Below are positions 24,172-34,939 of a stretch of DNA of 64,000 bases, piece by piece. The notes below the pieces were generated by a model. It was not told the DNA's origin, ran no database searches, and saw only the letters and a list, made by a program, of their open reading frames with translations. Where the stretch lies: positions 620,001 to 684,000 of the forward strand of contig JARWKL010000007.1 in assembly GCA_029961685.1 (NCBI GenBank), in the 5' to 3' direction. Numbering within the stretch: the stretch's first letter is position 1; each line of letters opens with the position of its first letter. This DNA comes from Aristolochia californica (lineage: Eukaryota > Streptophyta > Magnoliopsida > Piperales > Aristolochiaceae). The position numbers and the translations under genes were made by a program.

Positions 24172-24546
24172 GTACACATGAGGTTTCACTTCTTTAAGTT
24201 TATTTAACTTTTTTGCATCATTTGACATCTGAAAACTTGATTGTCGAAACCAACTAGTTGGTTTTACTTTACATGCAATTTTTCCTCAGATACCATAGCA
24301 CACTAAAAGAACATTTTATGATATTGTGAAAATTCTCAAAATAAAATTGTAACTTATAGGAGAACCTCATTAGATTCTATGAAAGTTTTGTTGTTTCAGT
24401 ATGTAAGTTTTTCATACAAAATTTTAAAACAAATATGTCATTATAATGGAACTGTGATGCAGTCTAAGGTGAGTGGACATCTTGGTTAAAATTGCTCTGC
24501 AGATTATAAGTCAGAGGTGTCTGACTTTGTATTTTGTTGGCTTTAG

Positions 24547-24603
24547 GTGGATATGATCACACCTATGTGTTCTCAGTTAACTTATGAAGGTCTTCTGGAT
24601 GAG
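24547..24603 (+). CDS. VPS33: VPS33 exon 9
   Basis: Encodes VDMITPMCSQLTYEGLLDE, the highly conserved SM motif (D-x-x-T-P-x-x-x-Q-L-T-Y-E-G). Acceptor ctttag, donor gtatgt. Confidence 0.9.
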
Positions 24604-24765
24604 GTATGTGGCACTCATCCAATTTGTGGTCACGATCACTTTAGTGCTCTGGGAACAAGAGTTTCATTCCTATAAATGAGATAGACATCTCTATCATTGT
24701 TGAACCAGTTAATTCTTTTAAAATCTAACTCTTGCTATGACTTACCTACGATTATTCCTCCACAG

Positions 24766-24860
24766 TTTTTGCATGTTAACAATGGTGCAGTGGAGTTTGA
24801 TGCATCTATTATGGGAGCTCAACAAGAGGGGAAAAAGATGAAAGTTCCTCTTAATTCCAG
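24766..24860 (+). CDS. VPS33: VPS33 exon 10
   Basis: Encodes FLHVNNGAVEFDASIMGAQQ through KVPLNSS. The last codon is split. Acceptor ccacag, donor gtaaag. The next intron is 8.4 kb and holds the Harbinger-like element, Copia and LINE remains. Confidence 0.88.
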
Positions 24861-25039
24861 GTAAAGTTAAGAGTCCTGTGGTTAAGTTTCTCTGTCTTTG
24901 CTGGAAAAATTTCGTTACCAGTGACCAGTGTTGCAGTCTTTGTATATTCAAAGTGAGATGTTCTTTTTCTTGGATTTTTGCTTTAATTTTTAATTAAGAT
25001 ATAATCTATGAACTGTATGATTTACCAATGTGGCCCACC

Positions 25040-25119
25040 TTATTCGTCAGTCTTGTCAATGAGTTCCTGTAGTAGCAAACAAGGTACCACTTCTATCTGG
25101 TCTCATGGTAAGCACCACC
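25040..25119 (+). repeat. 80-bp tandem repeat, unit 1
   Basis: The unit starts ttattcgtcagtcttg and ends taagcaccacc. Two further units follow at 28312-28391 and 28392-28468. The array is split by the DNA element at 25123-28311. Confidence 0.85.
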
Positions 25120-25314
25120 TTAGGGGGGGTTAGTCCACAATGAAGTGGAAATGAAGTGGAAAATTGAATTGAAGTGAGATGAATTGCTTCCACTTCAACT
25201 CATGTTTGGGTGTTAGTCCAGGCCAGTTGAAGTGGCTGGAAAACAGATTCTAGTGTTAGTGCTTGGAAAACAGATTCCAGTGTCCTTTTCTAAATAAAGA
25301 AGAGAATGAATACA

Positions 25315-25745
25315 TAATTAACCAATTAATGATTACAATTCATTATAAATTAATATACTAATTACGTGTGACTAGAATAAATTATATAAAATTAATAAAA
25401 ATTAAAAAATAACATAAGGGAATATAATAAATAAACATAATGGTTTAATTAATTATAGCAATTGGATAATTAACCAATTAATGATTAAAATTCATTATAA
25501 ATTAATATACTAATTATGTGTGACTAGAATAAATTATATAAAATTAATACAAATTAAAAAATAATATAAAGGAATATAATAAATAAACCTAATGGTTTAA
25601 TTAATTATAAAAATTGGATAATTAAACCAATTAATGATTACAATTTATTATAACTTAATATACTAATTACGTGTGACTAGAATAAATTATTTAAATTACA
25701 TAAAACAGTTAAAAATAACATAAATGAATTTAATTAATAAATAAA
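25315..25745. repeat. AT-rich tandem repeat, about 151 bp, 2.8 copies
   Basis: Units starting at about 25315, 25466 and 25618 share ataattaaccaattaatg and gtgtgactagaataaatta. They lie inside the Harbinger-like element. Confidence 0.8.
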
Positions 25746-25824
25746 TTATTTTGTAATAACATAATATATAGTATAAAAATAATTAATAAATAAAAATAAA
25801 ACACGTGACAAAAAGGTATATAAT

Positions 25825-26540
25825 GACAAAAACTTTCCTTGCATCCTCAGCATAATGACATTTGCCATATGCATCGATAAGACTATTTGTGACATAAACA
25901 TCAAACTCCAACCCCAATTTGATAGCATATGAGTGGATCTCTTTGCTCGCATCAATTAATTGCAAGCTAGCAATTGATTTCAGAATAGTGGACAATGTTG
26001 TCTGGTTACAGTTAAACCTTTCTTTTTGCATCTCACAAAAAAGTGATATGGCTTCTTCATCATTCAAATTTTGTACGTTGGCTGAGATTATAGAATTCCA
26101 AGAAATTAAATCCTGCATAGGCATCAAATTGAAAACCCTTCTTGCATCCTCCATAAGACCACATTTTGAGTACATATCAACAAGTCCCACACAGACAAAT
26201 ACATCAGTATCAAAACCCACTTTGATCAAATGTGAATTAATTTGCCTGCCCAAATCGATCATTCCCATGCCTGCACAAGCTTTAAGAATACTAGATAGAG
26301 TGAACATGTTTGGAGTTGTGCCTAACACTTTCAACTCTTGCAACAATTCCAGTGTTAGATCATGGAAACCATGAAGAGCACAACCTGCAATAAGAGTGTT
26401 CCATGAAACAATATCAGGTAGCAAAATTTTCTCAAAAACCATCATAGCAGCTTCAATATCTCCTAATTTAGCATAAATATCAACAAGTGCATTGGCTGAA
26501 AAGGAATCAGCATCATATCCAAGTCGTATCAAAGATCCAT
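25825..26540 (-). pseudogene. Captured PPR (PLS-class) gene fragment
   Basis: The minus-strand frame (26562 down to 25783) encodes consecutive pentatricopeptide repeats, for example PDIVSWNTLIAGCALHGF, GRQINSHLIKVGFDTDVFVC and KEIHSYAIKLGLEFDVYVTN. Such proteins usually bind organellar RNA. There is no organelle targeting peptide and no E/DYW C-terminus. PPR similarity stops near KCHYAEDARKVF, after which the frame runs into unrelated hydrophobic residues. The fragment lies wholly inside the Harbinger-like element, so it is most simply a captured internal piece of a host gene. The uninterrupted frame (about 240 codons) suggests relatively recent capture or constraint; I cannot tell which. Confidence 0.8.
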
Positions 26541-27225
26541 TAGACATATGCAACCTTTCCATACAACATTTACTTGTTCGCTCAATTGGCTATGCAAAGA
26601 AAAGCCTTAACTAGTTCACTGAACTGGCTATTCACAGAAGAGAAGACCTTTTACAAGGTCGCGCTGATACACTTTAGCTATCAGGTACAGCAACTGTCTT
26701 CAAGCCAATTTATAAAAGACTTACTGCTTAGTTCGGTTTATGATTCTACAATAAATTCAAAAACAAGATACTGATTTTTATGCTATATCTTCTAAAGGAA
26801 CCATACTGACTCATGTAAGTCAGCATTGATAAAACTTCTGGATCTATTCTCACATAATAATCTCCGCTCTGTGGTCTTCCAAACCTCCTTTCAGTGAAAC
26901 ACTGAATGCCACTCTACTTTACCTCAAGTTTATTTTAAAATCGTGAGAATTTCATAGAAACAGTTCCAAGAAAACAAAATGCAAAGAAGTCAGCCTTTAT
27001 CTGATGGGGAGACCGCCTAGCGTTTACTTTTACCTAAATTCAACCACACAAATACGACACAGAGAAGTCATTCCTCATTTCGAGCTCCCATTTCTATAGA
27101 ATTTACTTTTGAAATATATTCAACCATAAAAGGAGAAAGAAGTGACATTTTTTTATAAGAATTTAAAAAATAAAATAAAAAAACTGACCATGAGTCGAAC
27201 TATAATTGTTTGCAGCAATACATAA

Positions 27226-27342
27226 CAAAATTTTCTCAAAAACCATCATAGCAGCTTTAATATCTCCTAATTTAGCATAAATATCAACAAGTGCATTGGC
27301 TGAAAAGGAATCAGCATCATATCCAAGTCGTATCAAAGATCC
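27226..27342 (-). pseudogene. Second copy of the PPR 5' segment
   Basis: The 117 nt at 27226-27342 match 26422-26538 almost exactly, with a single difference seen by eye, encoding GSLIRLGYDADSFSANALVD and the residues after it. The duplicate ends abruptly in unrelated sequence. Confidence 0.85.
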
Positions 27343-27711
27343 GTACAACATCTAAACTCATCAGGCATCACTCCAAAACTAAACCCTAAACAAAAGCTAC
27401 TCTTCAAAACTAAGCCTTAGACCTTAAAACCCTAAAAGTCCCAAACCCCAACTCTAATCCCGAAATTAAACCCTATCAACACGAATTTGAACCCTAAATC
27501 CCATAAACCCTAACCCTACATCCCAAAATTTGGCCACAATCAAGATAAATTACGCACGAAAATTCAAATTAACTCAAACACAACACTAAATTAGTTAAAA
27601 AAAAATTAGGGTTTTGGATTACCTTCTGATATTTGGGGGAAATCACCACCGAATGGGGAAATGTAAGCCCAATGGAAGAAATCGACGCCTAACTGTCGAA
27701 AATCGAAGAAG

Positions 27712-28114
27712 ATTGAAGGAAATCGAAGGATATCGAAACCGGAATAGGTTAAATCAAAGGAAATCGGGGGAGGAGGAAAGAGAAGAGCGAGAATGAGAAG
27801 GAAGAGGGAGGCCGAGAGTGAGAAGAGATGGAGGCCTAGAGGCAAAAGAGAGAGGGAGAAGGAAGAGAAAGGCCGAGAGAGAAAGAGACGAGAGAGGGAG
27901 ATGGGGCGAAAACGAGAGATAAAGGCGAGAGAGTAGAGGGAGCAGAGACAACAGAGGAGCAGAGAACGAAGACGAGAGCCGAGCGAGAGGAGCAGAGGGA
28001 GCAGAGAGCGAAGGTCGGGCGAAAAAATTCGTCGGGAGACGAAGGCCGAGCAGAGGAGAGGAGAAAGAGGAAATGAGAAAGGATTTTTAGTTTCGGGGGG
28101 GGGGGGGGGGGGGG
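27712..28114. repeat. Purine-rich tract ending in a 20-nt G run
   Basis: Roughly 380 nt of mostly a and g on the + strand are followed by an uninterrupted G run at 28095-28114. Open frames across it are low-complexity and not taken as genes. Confidence 0.75.
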
Positions 28115-28311
28115 AAGAAGCGATGCCTTCGCTCGTGGTAAGTCGATGATTTGAAAAAACAGGCGGAATCAGGTTTTCGTCGTTTTTGCCTGAGGAGATG
28201 AAACGGTGTTATCTGGCTTCAATTCAATTCATTTTGCACTAACACCTTATTTATGATGACCTAGGTAATGTGGGGGGAATTCATTCCACTTCATTGTGGA
28301 CTAACCCCCCC

Positions 28312-28468
28312 TTATTCATCAGTCTTGTCAATGAGTTCCTGTAGTAGCAAACAAGGTACCACTTCTATCTGGTCTCATGCTAAGCACCACCTTATTCGTC
28401 AGTCTTGTCAATGAGTTCCTGTAGTAGCAAACAAGGTACCACTTCTATCTGGTCTCATGTTAAGCACC
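28312..28468 (+). repeat. 80-bp tandem repeat, units 2 and 3
   Basis: 28312-28391 and 28392-28468 repeat the unit at 25040-25119 with a few base changes (ttattcatc versus ttattcgtc). Confidence 0.85.
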
Positions 28469-29010
28469 CTACATCTGAATTTTTGTTCTGTGCCAGACCT
28501 TGGGGATGAAGTATGCACTAGTCAAAGTTCAGAAATCAAGTGGTGATTGGGATCTAGGAACTTACCTTAGATACTGCAAAGTTTGTTAGGTGTTGAAATA
28601 ATAAGGAAATGTATATCAATGTCTGGAACGAAGAAGCTCACGTGAATGAAGATGCCAGGCTAATATTTTGGGTGATCCATTTATTAATAAATTGTGATTT
28701 GGAGTGATGAAGTGGAACAGAGAACAAAAGAATGGTGCAAGGAAGTGTTCAAAGAACAGAAATATGAAGGAAAAGTTGAAAATTCATTTTGAATGTCCTA
28801 CAAAAAAGAATGAAAAAATAATAAAAAGAAAAAAGAAAGATTTATGATGATCTATATAAATATTGAATTTATTCTGATTTTGGAAGCTGATCAAAAGTTC
28901 ATAATGGATTGAATCTGATTCTGGAAGCTGATCAAAGGGTGATGTTGAGTGTCCTCCGCCTTGGAATTGTCCAAGACAAGTTGGAGACAGTTGTGACTAG
29001 ATGGGGCCTT

Positions 29011-29384
29011 TGTAAAAATTAGAGTTTAGGGATTTGGAAGAAGAGAGAAGTGAGAGGAAGAGAGAATTTGAGAGAACACCAAAAAAAAGTTTGTTGACTC
29101 TATTTAAGTATAGGGTTTGAGTAAAATTACAAGAATACCCCTATACATACAATAGTGTTTATTCTCCTTAAATCTCCCTAACTTTGTATCCTTTGTACAT
29201 GAAAATTAAACCATAGACATAATTCAATGCATAGAACAAGACTGCATATAGAAATTTGTAATCTAGCCCTTTTGAGTCTATTAATATAACTCAACATCAT
29301 TCCAAAAAAAAAAAAATTGCATATAGAAATAAAACTATGAAAGTAGTGAAATAACCAAAATACCCCTTGAAATATTTTCTAACA
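29011..29384 (-). repeat. Copia LTR (3' LTR of minus-strand element)
   Basis: Starts tgtaaaaatt and ends tctaaca, followed directly by ctccccctcaagttgg, the complement of a polypurine tract. The Copia pol region that follows reads on the minus strand, as this orientation requires. A 62-nt LINE tail is inserted inside it (29256-29317). Confidence 0.7.
29256..29317 (+). mobile_element. 62-nt LINE 3' tail insertion with target-site duplication
   Basis: The 13-nt repeat tgcatatagaaat at 29243-29255 and 29318-29330 flanks ttgtaatctagcccttttga plus further tail sequence and an A-run. The inserted piece closely matches the tail of the LINE at 17811-18816 (ttgtaatcttgctcttttga). Confidence 0.8.
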
Positions 29385-31975
29385 CTCCCCCTCAAGTTGG
29401 AGCGTATATATCCAAGAGTTTTAGCTTGTCACAGAAAGATAAAAGTTCTCGCTTGCCTAGAGCCGTGGTGAAGATATCTCCTAGCTAGCTGATTTCCAGA
29501 TCAGATAATGGGGTAACTACCACCTTCATCATAGCATCCCGAATAAAGGGACAAATTATTTCTATGTGCTTAGGCCTCTCATGGAAAACTGGATTGCTTG
29601 CAATGAAGATAGCAGCCTGATTATCACAAAACATACTCATTGTTTCACTATAGTAGAAACCCACTTCCTATGAGATGGATCTGACCCACTTCAACTCACT
29701 CACTATGTGAGCCATTGCCTGTATTCAACTTCAGCACTAGATCGGGCCACAACATTTTATTTTTTATTTTTCTAACTAACAGGTTGCCTCCTAAGAAAAC
29801 ACAATACTTAGAGGTTGACTTCCTATTCAGTTTGGTACCAGCATAATCTGCATTAGAGAAAACAATCTTCATATAACCATTGGATCTAAAGAAAAGAACC
29901 TTTCCTGCTGCTCCTTTAAGATACCTTAAAATTCTTTGCGCAACTTCTAGATGTATTTTTTGAGGATGCTCCATAAACTTACTCACTATACCCATTGCTA
30001 ATGAGATATCAAATCTAGTAACTGTGGCATATACGAGCTCCCACTAACCTTCGATACTGTGTTCTGTCATTTAATTTTGCACTCTGATCATAGAGATCAT
30101 GTCCCATTTCCATTGGTGTATTAGCTGGCTTTGCTCCCAACAACCCATACTGTTGGATTATATCAGTTATATATTTTCATTGTGTCATCACAACTCTGCT
30201 TTTTGCCACTTGAATGCCTAAAAAATATTTCAACGGCCCTAAGTCCTTGATTTGAAAATGTGCAGCTAAATGGGACTTAGTGTCCTCTATACTAGAAATA
30301 TCACTCCCAAATAGAATAATGACATCTATATAAATCAGTAGCACCACAATTCCCGATGACTTCTTCATTACAAATAAGGAGTAACACAATGACTCCTCGA
30401 GAATCCCATAGATATCACAACTTGGTTGAATTTTTCAAACCAAGCTCGCGGACTCTGCTTTAGCCCATAAATTGCCTTTTTGAGTTTATAAATTTTAAGT
30501 TTCTCCCTTTGAGCAACATACCCTTGAGCTTGCTCCACGTATACCTCTTCTTCCAAATCACCATATAAGAAAGCATTTTTTATGTCCAATTGACATAAGG
30601 ACCCATCTTTGGTTCACTGCAACTGAGACCAAAATATGAACAGAAGATAACTGGGCAACAGGTGAAAAGGTCTCAAACACATCTATGCCCTAAGTTTGAT
30701 TGTACCATTTAGCCACCAACCGAGCTTTATACCGCTCAACTGAGTCATCAACATTATATGTTGCCTTATACACCCATTTGCAACCAACAACTGTTGTGTC
30801 TGAAGGTAAATCACACAGTTGCCAAGTGCCTTGATCTATTAACGGTTCCATTTGAACATCCATAGCTTGCTTCCATTAAGGGGATAAAAGGGCTTCTTGC
30901 ACTGATGAAGGAATAGTGTAGGTAGAGATGGACAAAAACTAACTTTTTATAGTTGTCAGATATTGAACCAAAATATACAAAATGAGACAAGAGATACCGT
31001 GTACCTTTTCTGACCCCTTTCCTGAGTTCAATAGAAAAGTATAAGTCACTAACCTCAGGATCATGGGATGATTCAGAATCACGGTCTAGCGTGAGAGAGG
31101 AATCTGGAGCCTGAGATGAAACTTCTTTCTTGTGCCTATACACCTGCAAAGGTTTCTCAACAGTGACAACATGTGAAGGTCCAATGGGTTTATCAACTGG
31201 TATAAGAATAACAGATCTAGGTTCCGAAGATACAATAGGAGTTGAGGATAAATGAGCAGACATAAAGAACAGAACATTCTCGAAAGATGTAACGTCTGCA
31301 AACCCAAATGTTTTCTAATGGATGAGCAAAAACATTTGTATCCCTTTTGTGTTCGAGAGTATCCCAAAAATACACATTTAATAGTTGTAGGTGACAACTT
31401 AACCTTGGAAGGTCCCAATACATGTGCAAAATAGATACAACCAAACACTCGAGGAGAGGAAATAATGGAACTGATGGTAAAAGGACTTGGATAGGGATTT
31501 TAACTTCTAAAACAGATGAATGCATTCTGTTGATAAAAAAAAAGCAATATGTACAACATCACCCCAGTAGGACTTGGGTACATTCATGTGTATCATCATT
31601 GTCCTAGTAACTTCCACTAAGTGACGATTCTTATACTCAACTACTCCATTTTGCTGAGGATTGAACACACAAGACGTTTGATGAATAATTCCTTGACTTT
31701 GACAAAAAAATATGAAATTTATGATTCATGAATTCAAGGCCATTGTCAATACGTAAAATATGGAGTGAGGCAACAAACTAATTCTTTATTTCATTGTAAA
31801 AAAGTTTGAATACATAAAAAAACTCAAATTTTTTCCATAGATGTAAATCCAAGTGCATCTACTAAATCATCAATAAAAGAAAATAAATACCTATAACCAA
31901 ACTGACTAGTCACATGACAAAGACCGTGGATGTTAGAGTGTACAATCTTAAACAGACGAGTAAATTTGTGAGGTG
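29385..31975 (-). pseudogene. Degenerate Copia pol (integrase, RT, RNase H), minus strand
   Basis: Reading right to left: integrase core (about 31975-31500, CHVTSQFGYRYLFSFIDD), integrase C-terminus (31448-31086, MFGCIYFAHVLGPSKVKLSP, then CVFLGYSRTQKGYKC), reverse transcriptase (30589-30177, MDIKNAFLYGDLEEEVYVEQ; LLIYIDVIILFG in place of the YVDD box; FQIKDLGPLKYFLGIQVAKS) and RNase H (29995-29696, AQRILRYLKG, SNADYAG). Frames are broken many times. Gag, protease and the 5' LTR are missing; the break at 31975 meets a LINE fragment. Confidence 0.85.
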
Positions 31976-32915
31976 AGACTAGTGGTTGGGTGATGGCTCT
32001 CTTGCCTCATCCTACCCATCGCTTCTCCAGCTCTCCACTTTTCGTGATCTCTCTGTCTCCGATGCTTTGGGAAATGGCTCCTTGGATCTTCATTTGAGGT
32101 ACGACCTTACTGATGAGGAGGCCATTTCTGTTTGTGGCTTGATTGACGGTCTTGGTAGTGTTAAGATTTGTCCCCAAGTGGCTGACCGGATGATCTGGCT
32201 ACCTGATGACAGCGGGTGTTTCTCGGTCTCCTTAGCTTGTCATCATCTTATGGGTTGGTTCTGGCCTCCCGATGGCATCTCTTGGCTCCTCCCAAGGTGA
32301 AATTTTTTCTCTGGAGTGCCTGTCGCAACAGGATTCTCACAGCCGATAGCCTTATTAGGCATGGCAATATTGCTCCTGATCTCTACCTACATCAGCACTC
32401 AAAAAGAATTTGCTTGTCTCTCATGTGCTCCTACCCGCACCAACTGGAAGATTATTACTCAAATATCCGTTCCTTCTACGCCATGTCAGGTGGCTGTTTG
32501 GGTGCCTCCTCCCACCGAATACTTTAAGCTTAACTTTGATGGCATAACCTTTGGGAATTCGGGTTTGGGTGGCTTTGGTGGGGTTATTTTTGATCCCAGA
32601 GGCTCAGCTATTATATCATATTCTAGTCCTCTCGTCGTTGCAGACTTGATTATAGCTGAGCTCTCAAGTCTCTTTCATGGCCTCCGCATTTTTTAGGATC
32701 GCTTCTGAAGTCCGCTTATTGTGGAAGGAGACTCCAAAGTTGTCATTGGACGATGCTCCACTGCCTCCTACCCTCCGTGGCATCACTGGCAGCTTAAAAG
32801 AAAAGCTTCCTCCAGAGTTAATCAGTTCTTTTGTTGATGCTGCATTAATTTTTTTAAAAAGGCAGATTTTATGGCAAGGCCCGAGGGCAAAGGACAACAA
32901 ACAGAAAACTTAGGA
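31976..32915 (+). mobile_element. LINE fragment with internal deletion
   Basis: ORF2 C-terminal sequence: LRYDLTDEEAISVCGLIDGL, then VKFFLWSACRNRILTADSLI (zf-RVT start), and after a deletion of the zinc-finger cysteines QKEFACLSCAPTRTNW and RNase H (EYFKLNFDGITFGNSGLGGF, LIVEGDSKVVIG). No poly(A) or target duplication was recognised. Confidence 0.7.
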
Positions 32916-33238
32916 AGGAGTCTCTGATTCATCTGAAACTCATCTTGTTGATGTTGCATTAATAGCCAAGTGTTTTAGATTTCTATACTTACTATTCAAG
33001 AAAATGGCCATTTTTTTGGGAAGTGACAATAAATACTAACAGATGAACAATGTGAAGTGTTGTGTGCTATCTTTTCTAGCTATTCCGTTAATTTTCTACT
33101 TCCATGCTTAATTGTCATTTTTCGAGTAAAAATTTAAGTTTCTTGTCATGAATTAATCAGCTGAGATTGTGATGAGTAATTTATTTTGCGGTCTTGAGTC
33201 TTGCTTAGATTGCCTTTGTTTCTGTTTGCTTGTTTCAG

Positions 33239-33290
33239 TGACAAGCTATTCAAGGAAATAAGGGATCTCAACTTTGAAGTTGTTTGTCAG
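33239..33290 (+). CDS. VPS33: VPS33 exon 11
   Basis: Encodes SDKLFKEIRDLNFEVVCQ, with the first two bases of Ser supplied by exon 10. Acceptor tttcag, donor gttgat. Confidence 0.88.
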
Positions 33291-33564
33291 GTTGATCTAT
33301 TTCTACTTTTCTGCTAGGTTTGCATGTGATTTGTGTGTTTGTGTGTGTGGGTTTGGTGTGGGCTTCTTACCATTTATATATGGGTCCTACACCCAAGTTC
33401 ACTGCATATTTTTTACCAGCTTTGTTTTTTCTTGGGTACACTTTGTCATTGATCTTCATAGTTTCATTATCTCTAAGTTGGGAAGAGTAACTAGCAATTT
33501 TTCATTGTTGTTAGATTTCCTTTCTTGTATGTATATATAGTTATTCTCTGCAGTATTGCTGCAG

Positions 33565-33621
33565 GTCCTGCGTCAAAAAGCAACATCAATGAAGCAGGAT
33601 TATACTGAAATGACAACAACT
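33565..33621 (+). CDS. VPS33: VPS33 exon 12, last exon of the readable 5' block
   Basis: Encodes VLRQKATSMKQDYTEMTTT. Acceptor ctgcag, donor gtaagt, ending in phase 0. The protein family continues with a conserved stretch starting near SELKDFVKKL, which was searched for by eye downstream and not found. Confidence 0.85.
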
Positions 33622-34295
33622 GTAAGTCCGTAGACTGAACTTGAGAGTTTTTTTTTTTACTTGCTTTTAGGATGATATGTGGAAAAATCAGAATCAAGAA
33701 AGTTGAAGTTTGTCGCAAAGAACAGTGATTTCAATAAGCTCTTCTATTATGTCAATTGAGATTAAGTCTTAAGTTTGATTCCAGTCTCTAAATAATTGTT
33801 GAATGGGAAAAAGTTCTATATAGAAAAATGAGAAGAAAAGTTAATAGGTTATAAGGTTGAGGAATATGTGGCTAGTCCTTTTGGAAGGAAACCATGCTTA
33901 ACTCAAAAGAACCCATCAATAATCAATCAACTTAAGTTGTTTACAGGACTCAAACACCTTGGATTTGAAGCACTCTCTGCAGAGAATGAGTTCAATGAGT
34001 AAACTGCTCTCAACATAAAATAAATTCTCGAAACATGAGATGTAATTAGTACCCCTGGGCCTTTATTAACACCGCTAACAACAGAAGTATCTTTTCTAAA
34101 AGTTATATGTGGAAGAGGAAAACATATCTCTCTGCTCTCTCTTCCTTCTCTTTTCTGGTTCTCTCTGTTCTGAAATCAGTGGATACACTGGTAAACTGCA
34201 ATAATGCGGCAGTAGCCTGTGGGATTGCCTGTGCATGTTTGAGTAATAGTTGAAATAGACCTAAATGATGATAAGTGATGATGATCACATATGTT

Positions 34296-34926
34296 GTTGT
34301 TGATTTAAATGGCTTAAGGAGGGAGATGCCAACACAAATTCTTTTCATGCAGTAGCTTCGGCTAAGCGGAGGTCCAACCGTATTACCTCTTTATGCATTA
34401 ATAATGAGGTAACTTCGTGTAGGACCTCGATCACTAATGTGTTACTCAAGTTTTTCACAAATTTATATTCGGAGGAATGTTATTATAGACCGAAGCTTCA
34501 GAATATCAGGTTCTCTCGCCTTTCTCCTGCAGTTGCCTCTTTTCTGGAGTTGTCGTTTTCATTGGGAGAGGTCGAACGTGCTGTATTAGGCATGGAGGGT
34601 GATAGGGCACCAGGCCCTGATCTTCGTATCTTCAGAGATAAATGTAGGGGACCTCTCCACATTGAAGGTGACTCCAAAGTGGTGATAGGTTGGTGTGAGA
34701 ACGCATCTTCTCCTCCATGGAGGCATTGGGATACATTTAAAGAAATTTTAGATATTACCTCAATTATTCCTTGTATTTGGTCTCACATTCCGAGATCCGC
34801 AAATTCGGCGGCTGATGTGCTTGCCAGGCAGGGAGCTACCCTACAATCACTGGTTGTAAGGGACGTGCTCCCTCAAATTTTGTAATTCTCTTTCGTTTTA
34901 ATAATACATCTTCTTCTTCAAAAAAG
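34296..34926 (+). mobile_element. LINE deletion derivative, RT start fused in frame to RNase H end
   Basis: Flanked by a 13-nt repeat, gatcacatatgtt (34283-34295 and 34927-34939), and ending in a short A-run. It begins in the reverse-transcriptase N-terminal region (LKEGDANTNSFHAVASAKRR). Within the 148-residue frame 34439-34885 it passes from GMEGDRAPGPD straight into LRIFRDKCRGPLHIEGDSKV and on to the RNase H C-terminus. About 2 kb of ORF2, including the catalytic core, is missing. Confidence 0.85.
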
Positions 34927-34939
34927 ATCACATATGTTA

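Larger units (their letters stand above)
25123..28311. mobile_element. PIF/Harbinger-like DNA element carrying a PPR fragment
   Basis: Perfect 28-nt terminal inverted repeats start gggggggttagtccacaa and are flanked by the trinucleotide tta on both sides (25120-25122 and 28312-28314). Removing the element and one tta restores the junction between two 80-bp tandem units exactly. A 3-bp TTA duplication and G-rich termini fit PIF/Harbinger-type elements. No transposase was recognised inside. The cargo is an AT-rich tandem repeat, a PPR gene fragment on the minus strand, a second copy of part of that fragment, and a purine-rich tract. It is a non-autonomous, gene-capturing element. Confidence 0.8.

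Noticed and set aside
25783..26562. Treating the PPR frame as a functional host gene
   Set aside because: It has no start context, targeting peptide or C-terminal domain, ends in non-PPR sequence, and lies wholly between transposon inverted repeats.
27606..27951. Open frames on both strands in the purine-rich tract
   Set aside because: Leu/Ser-rich or Glu/Arg-rich low-complexity translations of a simple-sequence region.
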